From Symsagittifera roscoffensis (lineage: Eukaryota; Xenacoelomorpha; Acoela; Convolutidae): 64,000 bases of DNA. Below, piece after piece: positions 1 through 10,775 of this stretch (positions are counted from its first letter, which is position 1; each line of letters opens with the position of its first letter). Location of the stretch: assembly GCF_963678635.1 (NCBI RefSeq), contig NC_087064.1, forward strand, positions 3,285,926 through 3,349,925, read 5' to 3'. A program made the position numbers and the translations under genes. The notes below the pieces were generated by a model. The model was given only the letters and a program-made list of their open reading frames with translations, was not told the DNA's origin and did no database searches.

Positions 1-3000
1 CATCACTACTCCACACGCCCACGGTGACTTGGATGGTTCTATCATGTCATACTCTAGTAACGTTTCGATTTCTTTTCTACACGCGTCCGATTTGTGTGGG
101 GTCATGCGCCTCGCCCCCTCCCTGTGTGGCACCGCGTTTTCCTCAAGTTCTATTTCATGTTCAACAAAATTACAACACCCGATATCCGCCTTATGCCTTG
201 AAAAAACCTCCTCGTTCCGCTCTAGTACGTCCTTGATAGCTTCGAGCTGTTCATCTTTCAGTTTGCCCCTTAAATGTTCAATCTCCGGCAGAACCGGTTT
301 ATCAGTTTGCATTTCATCTAGTGTGGGTCGCTCTGGAAAGTTCGAACAGCTCGAAAGCCCATCGTCCGTTTCTGACTTAAGTGATTTGATAAGACTTGAA
401 GAATCTTTTATTCTCTGCAATCGTCTCAAGATACAAATTTTGTCCCTGTGATTAGGACAATCAACAACTTCATTTTGTTTTGAGTTTTCAATTGTTTCGT
501 ATCGAGTTTTAACTGGTAAAGCATATCCCAGCTTCCTCCCTCTCTGTATCGTGATCGGTATATCAAGGGTATTCAACAAGACACTGACGCAGAGGCCGCT
601 CTTCGTTATCGAAAATGATCTTCCTAAAACAGCAGCGCTTTGACTATTGGGATTCGGAACTATACACACTTGCTTGTTGTCACTTAGTTCATTATAATTT
701 TTCATCCTCAAGCTTACGATTGCCGCTTCATTAGCTTTTAACCTCACTCTCCTACTCAAGAATACCGGTGCTTTGTTTTCATTCGCCATTATTAAATTTA
801 CCGGTTTGATTGCGTACCTCCTATCCGGGTTCCGTATCCTGAACATTGCATTATTTAGATCAATCGTTACGTCGAAATTCCTGATGAAGTCTCTGCCCAA
901 AATGAATTGGTCAGATTCATCTAGGTTTTCTACCACGATGAAGCTCATCCACAGGTTACGTTCCCCCAAATTGAGGGCTATTATCGGCGTCCTGCCCAGC
1001 ACCCGTAGGGCCCCTTTGTTTGCAGCTGACAGCCGTATTCTCGAGTCTATCAAGTCACCTTTGTCAAAGCCCATCTTTTCCCATGTTTCGATTGGTATGA
1101 CGCTCAAGACTGCTCCCGTGTCAAGTAATCCACGCAACTGAGTCTTTTTGCCATTTATGTCTAGCACGTGCCCTGTCACGTCTGCTTCCGTCCCGATGTG
1201 CATTGCATCTTCTTCAAGCATGGCACAGTGTCCGATCGATCTTACTTTCAACTCTTCTTTCCCTACATAGATTTGTCCAATTAGGTCTTCGTCGCATGTT
1301 ATCATCGTCTTGGTATAGATGTTGATTCCATCTATATTTAGCATGACCTCGTGTGGACCATAAGCTTCAGTGTACCTATTATCAACACGTACCGATTTGC
1401 TGCCCCCTCTCGTGAGTAGTGCCCTGAGCGCTCTAGAAGTCGTTTGTGGACTTATTCCACTCAAGTAGTCTGCATACACGTCAATGTGCATTATCGTCTG
1501 GTCGCTCGGCTCGCTCAAGTTTCTGGTTACCTCGTGTCCGCCCACTGTGATTATCGACATTATTCTTGCTCCGATTTTCGATATTCCAAAAGGTTTACCT
1601 GTCACCATTTTCACGGTGTTACAATTCCCGGTCTTCATTGAACCCGTTCTAGCCTCTGGTATTGAGTTCGATCCGGTTAATGCTCCGTTAAAATTCTGTC
1701 TTTCGATCTCCAACTTTAGTCGTTGCTCTATTTCTTTCGCAGCCAGATCTTGTTTCACTTTGGCAATTGCTTCCGTCGCCGCTTTCTCATAATTTATCTC
1801 TAGAGAGCTTCCGGCCGCGGACTCTAACGCACCGCTAACATGTGTCACAGCTTTCACTGTCTTCGTCGGCAATTCGGTGTTTGGTGCCCCCAAGTTCCTA
1901 GATTCAAACTCGTTTTGCCTGTTCCGCTGATTCTGCACCGCCGCTAATGCCAACTTATGTTTGGGGTGATTCTGGTCCTTGACCGCTTCCCAGAACAAGG
2001 GACAATCCATTCTGAAGTGCCCCTCCTGGTTACAGAAGAAGCATCTGGCGCCTATCTTGATGATTAAGCCATTATAGTACTCGTGTTCCTCCATCTGGCT
2101 CATATCCTCTTCATCCGGTGCATAACCTAGGCTCTTCATGCCTTGTTTGTACGTTGTGCAGTCAGCCACATGATGATCCGCTGACCCGCAGTTCGCGCAT
2201 GATCTGCGCTTGTCCATATCATCTCTAGGTTTGTACCATGATGACCTCTGGGGTTGGCTTCCCCCTTGCGTGTTCCTGTTTTCGGAATATGAGTACTTCT
2301 TAGGTTTCATCAGCATGTATTCTCTTGATTTCTGTCTCATTTCTTCTGGGGTGGGTGCGCTGTCCTTCGACAATGTGTAGTATGTTGCTAACATTGTCCT
2401 TAAGTCATCACTTTTCACCCCATCGATGAACTTCGAGGCAATGCTAAAGTTCCGTCTATTTGTCGACTCCTCTGGGTCACTCCTCCTTCTCAAGCTCTCG
2501 AGGTCATCTAGGAACCGATCTATTGACTCGTCGTCCCTCTGCCTTCTCTTTTCAAATCGCATCATCGCTTGGTGACCCTTCATGCCTGACCCGAACCGAT
2601 TCAGCAATATCTCGAAGATCTTGTCCGCGGTGTCGCGTTCTTCCTCCTTCTTTGCGACCACGCATTTTAATGCCGTTCCTTCCAAGTTGCTCAGTATGGC
2701 TGTACATGCTTGTCTTTCGTCACTCAAGTTATCTTGTTCTAGATGTAATCTCATCACTTCCACCCAAGTGTCAATGCATCCATCGGAGTCGTCCTTGAAT
2801 TCTTTTGGCTTCTTGAATGTCTTTCTTGATTTTCCCTCTCTCCTGTCGCTCGAGTCAGTGTTCCTCGTGGCGAAGGCCTCTAGAGTCCTGTTCATCATCT
2901 CCCAAGTGCTGGCCCATGTCATAGCATCCGGTCCTGTGTTGCTGTTAGCTGTTGAATCTCCCGGAGCAGTCGTTGTATTCGACGTTCCATTCTTCATTAT

Positions 3001-3577
3001 TGTTTTCGCAGCTGTTGGTGCTATGCTTATCGCATCCCTGGTTAAGGGCAACGGTGTCGATTGTCGTTTGTTCCTTTGTGGTTCTGCAAAGTCAACTCTG
3101 GTGCCTTGCGTACGATCCGCTGCCGGTCTTTCTTGTGGAGTAGAACCTCTCAAGATTGCATCCAATTTCGCCTGTATTGCACACGAACTTTCGGCCTGAT
3201 TTTTGCTCATTGTGTCCATTCTCTTTTCCAGGCTACCTAATTGGCTGTTGACATCATCATATCGGTTTTTCAACTGTTGCATATATTTTTTGATGTTCCT
3301 ATCTCGTTCTTCATTGGTGGCTTCTACCTTATCTGTCATCTCCTTGAGTCTCTCGTCTGTTGCCTTAGCCAGGTTGAAATAACTATCCAGATACTCGTGT
3401 TTGTTGTATCTTAATTCTTTTCTTATCACTTCTCTGTCCTCTTCGCTGTGCTTCAGTTTTTTGTCGATCTGATTCAGTTTTGCCATCAAGTCACCTAGCT
3501 CAAGAGTAGCCTCTTCATGGTCAGCCGTCGGTCTCTCTTCGGCCGTAGCCTCTGCTTTAGCTTGTTCCTCTCTTGGA
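1..3577 (-). pseudogene. 5'-truncated second copy of Ty3/gypsy gag-pol, running off the window
   Basis: On the minus strand this segment repeats 4613-8189 at a constant offset of 4612 bp. It encodes the later part of Gag with two CCHC zinc knuckles, the aspartic protease (DTG motif) and the very start of reverse transcriptase, where the window ends. The first ~170 Gag residues found in the neighbouring copy are missing, because the homology stops at 3577. Its frame is shifted by one base relative to the upstream copy, so the two cannot be translated as one protein. From 1 to about 3160 it is almost identical to its partner (I see about four changes, clustered near 1646-1663); from about 3161 to 3577 it differs at roughly one base in ten. 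I infer a second, related element joined by recombination or template switching. Whether pol is complete cannot be seen. Confidence 0.85.
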
Positions 3578-6500
3578 GTCGACAGCTGCGAGTCGACAGC
3601 TTAGTGCTCGGTTGTCGACTCGCAGCTTGAAGGGCTCACTGCCTAAGTATGCTCTGTATTTTTCGACAAAGGTGACCACCGCGAACATCTCTGCTTTCGG
3701 TGCTCCGTACTTCATTTCTGTGTCACTTAGGACCTTGCTCCCGTATGCTATTGGTCTCAAGACTGTCTTCCCATTCCATTCTTGTTCTTGATGGAGAATC
3801 CCAGAAATAGCGACTACTGATGCATCCGTGTCTAGCACGTACATCCCTTTCTCAGTCGGCATACCCAGTACTGGTGCCTCACACAGCTCTTTCTTTATTC
3901 TCTGGAATGACTCTTCTGCCGCGTTGTTCCACGTGAACTTCTTGCCCTTATGTCTCATTAATTGTTGCATCGGGTATACTTTGTCCGCATATCCCTTGAT
4001 GAATTCTCTATAATAGTTGGCGAAACCCAGGAAGCTCATCAGCTGGTGTTCCGTCTTCGGTGATTTCCAGGTTAGGACTGCTTCCACGGCGTCTGGGTCA
4101 GGTCTGATACCGTGTTTATCTACCATCCTGCCCAAGTATTTGATCGAGTCCTTGAGTATCTCGCACTTTGATGGTTTACACTTCAGCCCCGATCTTTTCA
4201 TGCACGCGAACACCTCGTCAAGCCTCTCGATGTGGTCTTCTAGTGTTGGCGTTGCTATTACCACGTCGTCCACGTAGCACATTACCAGGTTGCCGTACTT
4301 CTTCGTCACGCCTATCAACGCGTGTGCCATCAGCCGCTGAAACGTGGCTGTTGCATTGCAGAGTCCAAACGGCATCCGTTTCCATTGAAACAGACCCAAC
4401 TCACAGGCGAACCCTGTCTTGTCCCTGTCTTGCTTCCTTAATGGTACCTGCCAAAAGGCCGAGCCTAAATCAAGAGTCGTAAAAAATTTCGCATCACCTA
4501 ACTTCGAGAGGCTCTCATCAATTCTAGGTATGGGATAGGCATCCTTTACCGTGACGGAGTTCAGGTATCGAAAGTCACAACAAAACCTTAACTGGTCGCC
4601 TTTCTTTTTGGCCATCACTACTCCACACGCCCACGGTGACTTGGATGGTTCTATCATGTCATACTCTAGTAACGTTTCGATTTCTTTTCTACACGCGTCC
4701 GATTTGTGTGGGGTCATGCGCCTCGCCCCCTCCCTGTGTGGCACCGCGTTTTCCTCAAGTTCTATTTCATGTTCAACAAAATTACAACACCCGATATCCG
4801 CCTTATGCCTTGAAAAAACCTCCTCGTTCCGCTCTAGTACGTCCTTGATAGCTTCGAGCTGTTCATCTTTCAGTTTGCCCCTTAAATGTTCAATCTCCGG
4901 CAGAACCGGTTTATCAGTTTGCATTTCATCTAGTGTGGGTCGCTCTGGAAAGTTCGAACAGCTCGAAAGCCCATCGTCCGTTTCTGACTTAAGTGATTTG
5001 ATAAGACTTGAAGAATCTTTTATTCTCTGCAATCGTCTCAAGATACAAATTTTGTCCCTGTGATTAGGACAATCAACAACTTCATTTTGTTTTGAGTTTT
5101 CAATTGTTTCGTATCGAGTTTTAACTGGTAAAGCATATCCCAGCTTCCTCCCTCTCTGTATCGTGATCGGTATATCAAGGGTATTCAACAAGACACTGAC
5201 GCAGAGGCCGCTCTTCGTTATCGAAAATGATCTTCCTAAAACAGCAGCGCTTTGACTATTGGGATTCGGAACTATACACACTTGCTTGTTGTCACTTAGT
5301 TCATTATAATTTTTCATCCTCAAGCTTACGATTGCCGCTTCATTAGCTTTTAACCTCACTCTCCTACTCAAGAATACCGGTGCTTTGTTTTCATTCGCCA
5401 TTATTAAATTTACCGGTTTGATTGCGTACCTCCTATCCGGGTTCCGTATCCTGAACATTGCATTATTTAGATCAATCGTTACGTCGAAATTCCTGATGAA
5501 GTCTCTGCCCAAAATGAATTGGTCAGATTCATCTAGGTTTTCTACCACGATGAAGCTCATCCACAGGTTACGTTCCCCCAAATTGAGGGCTATTATCGGC
5601 GTCCTGCCCAGCACCCGTAGGGCCCCTTTGTTTGCAGCTGACAGCCGTATTCTCGAGTCTATCAAGTCACCTTTGTCAAAGCCCATCTTTTCCCATGTTT
5701 CGATTGGTATGACGCTCAAGACTGCTCCCGTGTCAAGTAATCCACGCAACTGAGTCTTTTTGCCATTTATGTCTAGCACGTGCCCTGTCACGTCTGCTTC
5801 CGTCCCGATGTGCATTGCATCTTCTTCAAGCATGGCACAGTGTCCGATCGATCTTACTTTCAACTCTTCTTTCCCTACATAGATTTGTCCAATTAGGTCT
5901 TCGTCGCATGTTATCATCGTCTTGGTATAGATGTTGATTCCATCTATATTTAGCATGACCTCGTGTGGACCATAAGCTTCAGTGTACCTATTATCAACAC
6001 GTACCGATTTGCTGCCCCCTCTCGTGAGTAGTGCCCTGAGCGCTCTAGAAGTCGTTTGTGGACTTATTCCACTCAAGTAGTCTGCATACACGTCAATGTG
6101 CATTATCGTCTGGTCGCTCGGCTCGCTCAAGTTTCTGGTTACCTCGTGTCCGCCCACTGTGATTATCGACATTATTCTTGCTCCGATTTTCGATATTCCA
6201 AAAGGTTTACCTGTCACCATTTTCACGGTGTTACAATTCCCGGTCTTCATTGAGCCCGTTCCAATCTCTGGTATTGAGTTCGATCCGGTTAATGCTCCGT
6301 TAAAATTCTGTCTTTCGATCTCCAACTTTAGTCGTTGCTCTATTTCTTTCGCAGCCAGATCTTGTTTCACTTTGGCAATTGCTTCCGTCGCCGCTTTCTC
6401 ATAATTTATCTCTAGAGAGCTTCCGGCCGCGGACTCTAACGCACCGCTAACATGTGTCACAGCTTTCACTGTCTTCGTCGGCAATTCGGTGTTTGGTGCC

Positions 6501-8701
6501 CCCAAGTTCCTAGATTCAAACTCGTTTTGCCTGTTCCGCTGATTCTGCACCGCCGCTAATGCCAACTTATGTTTGGGGTGATTCTGGTCCTTGACCGCTT
6601 CCCAGAACAAGGGACAATCCATTCTGAAGTGCCCCTCCTGGTTACAGAAGAAGCATCTGGCGCCTATCTTGATGATTAAGCCATTATAGTACTCGTGTTC
6701 CTCCATCTGGCTCATATCCTCTTCATCCGGTGCATAACCTAGGCTCTTCATGCCTTGTTTGTACGTTGTGCAGTCAGCCACATGATGATCCGCTGACCCG
6801 CAGTTCGCGCATGATCTGCGCTTGTCCATATCATCTCTAGGTTTGTACCATGATGACCTCTGGGGTTGGCTTCCCCCTTGCGTGTTCCTGTTTTCGGAAT
6901 ATGAGTACTTCTTAGGTTTCATCAGCATGTATTCTCTTGATTTCTGTCTCATTTCTTCTGGGGTGGGTGCGCTGTCCTTCGACAATGTGTAGTATGTTGC
7001 TAACATTGTCCTTAAGTCATCACTTTTCACCCCATCGATGAACTTCGAGGCAATGCTAAAGTTCCGTCTATTTGTCGACTCCTCTGGGTCACTCCTCCTT
7101 CTCAAGCTCTCGAGGTCATCTAGGAACCGATCTATTGACTCGTCGTCCCTCTGCCTTCTCTTTTCAAATCGCATCATCGCTTGGTGACCCTTCATGCCTG
7201 ACCCGAACCGATTCAGCAATATCTCGAAGATCTTGTCCGCGGTGTCGCGTTCTTCCTCCTTCTTTGCGACCACGCATTTTAATGCCGTTCCTTCCAAGTT
7301 GCTCAGTATGGCTGTACATGCTTGTCTTTCGTCACTCAAGTTATCTTGTTCTAGATGTAATCTCATCACTTCCACCCAAGTGTCAATGCATCCATCGGAG
7401 TCGTCCTTGAATTCTTTTGGCTTCTTGAATGTCTTTCTTGATTTTCCCTCTCTCCTGTCGCTCGAGTCAGTGTTCCTCGTGGCGAAGGCCTCTAGAGTCC
7501 TGTTCATCATCTCCCAAGTGCTGGCCCATGTCATAGCATCCGGTCCTGTGTTGCTGTTAGCTGTTGAATCTCCCGGAGCAGTCGTTGTATTCGACGTTCC
7601 ATTCTTCATTATTGTTTTCGCAGCTGTTGGTGCTATGCTTATCGCATCCCTGGTTAAGGGCAACGGTGTCGATTGTCGTTTGTTCCTTTGTGGTTCTGCA
7701 AAGTCAACTCTGGTGCCTTGCGTACGATCCGCTGCCGGTCTTTCTTGTGGAGTAGAACCTCTCAAGATTGCATCCAACTTTGCCTGTATTTCACACGAAC
7801 TCTCGGCTTGACTCCTGCTCATTGTGTCCATTCTCCTTTCCAGGCTCCCTAATTGGCTGTTGACATCATCATATCGGTTCTTCAACTGTTGCATGTCTGT
7901 TTTGATGTTCTTTTCTCGTTCTTCATTGGTGGCTTCTACCTTATCTGACATTTCCTTGAGTCTCTCATCTGTTGCCTTAGCTAGGTTAAAATAACTGTCT
8001 AGATACTCGTGCTTGTTGTATCTTATCTCCTTTTTTATCACCTCTCTGTCTTCTTCACTGTGCTTAAGTCTTTTGTCAATCTGATTTAATTTCGCCAACA
8101 AGTCACCCAGCTCAATGGTAGTCTCTTCATGGTCAGCTGTCGGTCTCTCTTCGGCCGTAGCCTCTGCTTTAGCTTGTTCCTCTCTTGGATTGGCTTCTGA
8201 GGTCTTCGTGCTCACTGTCCCAAACGTTCGTGCTCTTTCTGCTTTTGGTTCTTCAGTCACGTTTTCTTTTGTTTTTATTCCGAACATTATTCCCAATTTT
8301 TCCGTAAAAGATGTCCTCTTTACTTGAGAGTCTTCTTTCACCGTTTCTTCGGTGTTGCCTATTGCATCTTCCGCGTCATCTATCGGTGAGAACTCTATGG
8401 GTTTCTGGTTCGGTTCCTCTGCATTGGGCATTGGAGTTGACTCTGTCGCCATCTTCCTTGTTTCATCCACACTTTGATCGGGTGTCTCTAGATCAATCTC
8501 GATGGTGGGTTCTACTCGCTCCCCTTCCGTGCCCTCTTTCGCCCTGTTCTCCGCTGTACTCCTTGTGCTGACCATGTTAACTGAAAAGTTCGTCTTCGTT
8601 ATCTTTGGGCCCGTTGATGTCGTTCCGCGCAGCGATGAATTATATTTCGTGTTTGATCCACTTGACCTTTTTTCGAGCACCGGTACCCTACTCCGCCTCA
8701 T
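3557..8701 (-). CDS. Ty3/gypsy Gag-Pol polyprotein, truncated inside RNase H, no integrase
   Basis: One open frame of 1714 codons. In order: a charged, coiled-coil-rich Gag with capsid-like region; two CCHC knuckles (C-x2-C-x5-H-x4-C forms) near residues 630-644 and 683-696; aspartic protease with GLLDTGAVLSVI near 990; reverse transcriptase with the YVDD active site near 1476; and RNase H with a DTDAS motif near 1627. Known role: these enzymes process the polyprotein and copy element RNA into DNA inside virus-like particles. Gag and Pol share one frame with no frameshift or stop between them. The frame breaks just after the motif RVDNRALS (about 3605), runs through a small foldback into the second copy out of frame, and stops at 3557. 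The rest of RNase H and the integrase are absent, so this copy cannot move by itself. The ATG at 8701 is the first; one at 8575 (MVSTRS...) is an equally good start. Confidence 0.9.
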   Translation of the reverse strand: MRRSRVPVLEKRSSGSNTKYNSSLRGTTSTGPKITKTNFSVNMVSTRSTAENRAKEGTEGERVEPTIEIDLETPDQSVDETRKMATESTPMPNAEEPNQKPIEFSPIDDAEDAIGNTEETVKEDSQVKRTSFTEKLGIMFGIKTKENVTEEPKAERARTFGTVSTKTSEANPREEQAKAEATAEERPTADHEETTIELGDLLAKLNQIDKRLKHSEEDREVIKKEIRYNKHEYLDSYFNLAKATDERLKEMSDKVEATNEEREKNIKTDMQQLKNRYDDVNSQLGSLERRMDTMSRSQAESSCEIQAKLDAILRGSTPQERPAADRTQGTRVDFAEPQRNKRQSTPLPLTRDAISIAPTAAKTIMKNGTSNTTTAPGDSTANSNTGPDAMTWASTWEMMNRTLEAFATRNTDSSDRREGKSRKTFKKPKEFKDDSDGCIDTWVEVMRLHLEQDNLSDERQACTAILSNLEGTALKCVVAKKEEERDTADKIFEILLNRFGSGMKGHQAMMRFEKRRQRDDESIDRFLDDLESLRRRSDPEESTNRRNFSIASKFIDGVKSDDLRTMLATYYTLSKDSAPTPEEMRQKSREYMLMKPKKYSYSENRNTQGGSQPQRSSWYKPRDDMDKRRSCANCGSADHHVADCTTYKQGMKSLGYAPDEEDMSQMEEHEYYNGLIIKIGARCFFCNQEGHFRMDCPLFWEAVKDQNHPKHKLALAAVQNQRNRQNEFESRNLGAPNTELPTKTVKAVTHVSGALESAAGSSLEINYEKAATEAIAKVKQDLAAKEIEQRLKLEIERQNFNGALTGSNSIPEIGTGSMKTGNCNTVKMVTGKPFGISKIGARIMSIITVGGHEVTRNLSEPSDQTIMHIDVYADYLSGISPQTTSRALRALLTRGGSKSVRVDNRYTEAYGPHEVMLNIDGINIYTKTMITCDEDLIGQIYVGKEELKVRSIGHCAMLEEDAMHIGTEADVTGHVLDINGKKTQLRGLLDTGAVLSVIPIETWEKMGFDKGDLIDSRIRLSAANKGALRVLGRTPIIALNLGERNLWMSFIVVENLDESDQFILGRDFIRNFDVTIDLNNAMFRIRNPDRRYAIKPVNLIMANENKAPVFLSRRVRLKANEAAIVSLRMKNYNELSDNKQVCIVPNPNSQSAAVLGRSFSITKSGLCVSVLLNTLDIPITIQRGRKLGYALPVKTRYETIENSKQNEVVDCPNHRDKICILRRLQRIKDSSSLIKSLKSETDDGLSSCSNFPERPTLDEMQTDKPVLPEIEHLRGKLKDEQLEAIKDVLERNEEVFSRHKADIGCCNFVEHEIELEENAVPHREGARRMTPHKSDACRKEIETLLEYDMIEPSKSPWACGVVMAKKKGDQLRFCCDFRYLNSVTVKDAYPIPRIDESLSKLGDAKFFTTLDLGSAFWQVPLRKQDRDKTGFACELGLFQWKRMPFGLCNATATFQRLMAHALIGVTKKYGNLVMCYVDDVVIATPTLEDHIERLDEVFACMKRSGLKCKPSKCEILKDSIKYLGRMVDKHGIRPDPDAVEAVLTWKSPKTEHQLMSFLGFANYYREFIKGYADKVYPMQQLMRHKGKKFTWNNAAEESFQRIKKELCEAPVLGMPTEKGMYVLDTDASVVAISGILHQEQEWNGKTVLRPIAYGSKVLSDTEMKYGAPKAEMFAVVTFVEKYRAYLGSEPFKLRVDNRALSCRLAAVDSKRGTS
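3584..3627. repeat. 14 bp perfect inverted repeat at the element junction
   Basis: AGCTGCGAGTCGAC at 3584-3597 is the exact reverse complement of 3614-3627, with a 16-base spacer. The right-hand arm is ordinary RNase H coding sequence (the codons for L-R-V-D before NRALS); the left-hand arm is extra sequence inserted between that domain and the second element copy. GTCGAC occurs three times (3578, 3592, 3614). This looks like a foldback template switch at the breakpoint. Confidence 0.85.
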
Positions 8702-8980
8702 TATTTCTATTTACAACTGCTTCTATTTACAATTTTATTATATACACGATTCTATTCTAAGGGTAAAAAAAATATTTTTTGTGGTAACAAATTCTGTACA
8801 ACGTGTTAAAAACCTTATCCAATTCTCTTTCTAAAACCTCCGAAAAATTTTCCTTAATTTGGTCTTAACCCTACCTATTTCGATTTGTCTTATTCTGTCT
8901 TAAAACGCACTTGTTGTAATTTGACTTCAATTTCTATACCGTCCCAAGACTATTCGTCACTATCACAGTACTCTCCGTTA
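8702..8980. other. Leader between Gag start and minisatellite
   Basis: AT-rich stretch directly upstream (minus-strand sense) of the gag start. No open frame worth noting and no primer-binding site that I can identify. It probably belongs to the untranslated leader of the retroelement. Confidence 0.4.
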
Positions 8981-9757
8981 GTGTCCTAAGACCCTTGTAC
9001 CAAGACCACTGTTCCAAGACTACTGTCCCAAGACTAGTGTCCCAAGACTACTGTCCCAAGACCAGTGTCCCAAGGCTAGTGTCCCAAGACTACTGTCCCA
9101 AGGCTAGTGTCCCAAGGCTAGTGTCCCAAGACTACTGTCCCAAGGGTAGTGTCCCAAGACCAGTGTCCCAAGACTACTGTCCCAAGACTAGTGTCCCAAG
9201 GCTAGTGTCCCAAGACTACTGTCCCAAGACTAGTGTCCCAAGGGTAGTGTCCCAAGACCAGTGTCCCAAGGCTGGTGTCCCAAGACTAGTGTCCCAAGAC
9301 TAGTGTCCCAAGGGTAGTGTCCCAAGACCAGTGTCCCAAGGCTGGTGTCCCAAGACTAGTGTCCCAAGACTAGTGTCCCAAGACCACTGTCCCAAGACTG
9401 TCCCAAGACCACTGTCCCAAGACCCTGTCCCAAGACCACTGTCCCAAGACCCCTGTCCCAAGACCCTGTCCCAAGACCACTGTCCCAAGACCCTGTCCCA
9501 AGACCCTGTCCCAAGACCCTGTCCCAAGACCACTGTCCCAAGACCACTGTCCCAAGACCCTGTCCCAAGACCACTGTCCCAAGACCCTGTCCCAAGACCC
9601 TGTCCCAAGACCACTGTCCCAAGACCACTGTCCCAAGACCCTGTCCCAAGACCACTGTCCCAAGACCCTGTCCCAAGACCACTGTCCCAAGACCCTGTCC
9701 CAAGACCACTATCCCAAGACTGCTCTGTCCCAAGACTTCTTCGGTCTTGTCCCAATA
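8981..9757. repeat. GTCCCAAGAC minisatellite, 13-14 bp units
   Basis: More than 50 head-to-tail units built on GTCCCAAGAC. The left half (to about 9380) is mostly 14 bp units of type TAGTGTCCCAAGAC or TACTGTCCCAAGAC; the right half mixes 13 bp (GTCCCAAGACCCT) and 14 bp (GTCCCAAGACCACT) units. On the minus strand each unit carries one GGG run. Frames stay open on both strands only because the unit lacks stops. Confidence 0.95.
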
Positions 9758-10574
9758 CTCGTCACGGAGTGTCTTCCTCGTTGTAGGGTCTTCTTGAACC
9801 ACCGTACCTTGTACCACCACTCAAGCTCTAGTAAAACTTTCCCAAAAACCCTCTCTTAAAAGCCAAATGCTGACCCCCCTCTTCTTTTTGGTTGTTTCTA
9901 TTTCAATGTAGGTGCGCAGGTATCTTGTGATCACCTGTTCGTATAAAACCAAACACAAATCCTCAATAAAATGCAACAAAAATTTTAAGTAAGAAAAATA
10001 ATAAAAACAGAAAAATGAGCCCACCTAAAATTTAAAGGTGACCAATGTCTACCTTTCGTCTAAAAAAAATGTCTGGTACCTAATTGCCACGCGTTTTCCT
10101 CCCCCCACTAGTGATCTTATGGGGTATCACAAAAGCTGTCTATATCCGGTCCCCCCTACCAAACCAACCAGCGTACCAGCCTTAACTCGAGTTGGATTTT
10201 GGATCTCCACCTAATATTACCAACGCGTGTTAATTTCTAATGTAACTAAGTCAACGATGTCGACTAATTAGTTACTCTAATTTCCCCCTTTTTGCAATTT
10301 ACAACCGCCAACCTCTAGCCTAACCAGTCCCCCTTCTAACCTCCCCCCTTTCTAGCCCCCCTTCTTAAGCCTAAAAATTACTTTAAGCGCCGGGTGCTAA
10401 ACCTCTCAAGAGAAAACCGTAGACCTGTTTCCAGGCCTGCTCAAGTAAAAACGTTCCTCAAAACTGGGGGATTTCGCTTATCCAATTTTACACTTATCTC
10501 CTATAATGTAATGTGGATTCTAACGATACCCGTTCTGCCCAACTTGAGAACTCGAGAATTGCCAAATCCTTCTT

Positions 10575-10775
10575 GGCTGCTTTCCCACTCGACTGGTCAC
10601 CTGTTCCAGTCCAGTCTCCTATTGGTTCAGCCAAGTGTCCCTGAACCACTTTCCCACTCGGCTGGTCACCTCTTCCAGTCAAGTCTCCTATTGGTTCAGC
10701 TCAAGTGTCCCTGAACCACTTTCCCACTCGGCTGGTCACCTCTTCCAGTCAAGTCTCCTATTGGTCCAGCTAAGT
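10575..10775. repeat. Three tandem ~70 bp units
   Basis: The block TTTCCCACTCGGCTGGTCAC...TCCTATTGGTTCAGC recurs with starts at about 10581, 10650 and 10720. Units 2 and 3 are almost identical; unit 1 has several changes (CGACTGG, CCTGTTCC). Confidence 0.9.

Larger units (their letters stand above)
1..8189. repeat. 4612-bp-offset direct duplication within the gypsy element
   Basis: Bases 1-3577 and 4613-8189 align without gaps. The repeat ends at 3577/8189, after which 3578 onward enters RNase H sequence of the right copy while 8190 onward continues into N-terminal Gag. Divergence is uneven: nearly none over the first ~3160 bp, about 10% over the last ~415 bp. Confidence 0.95.

Noticed and set aside
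29..8571. Many plus-strand frames opposite the gypsy element
   Set aside because: They are shadows of the minus-strand gag-pol frame and recur identically in the duplicated part.
9300..9820. Long open frames on both strands in the GTCCCAAGAC array
   Set aside because: They are repeats of a stop-free 13-14 bp unit; the translated product is a repetitive string with no family resemblance.
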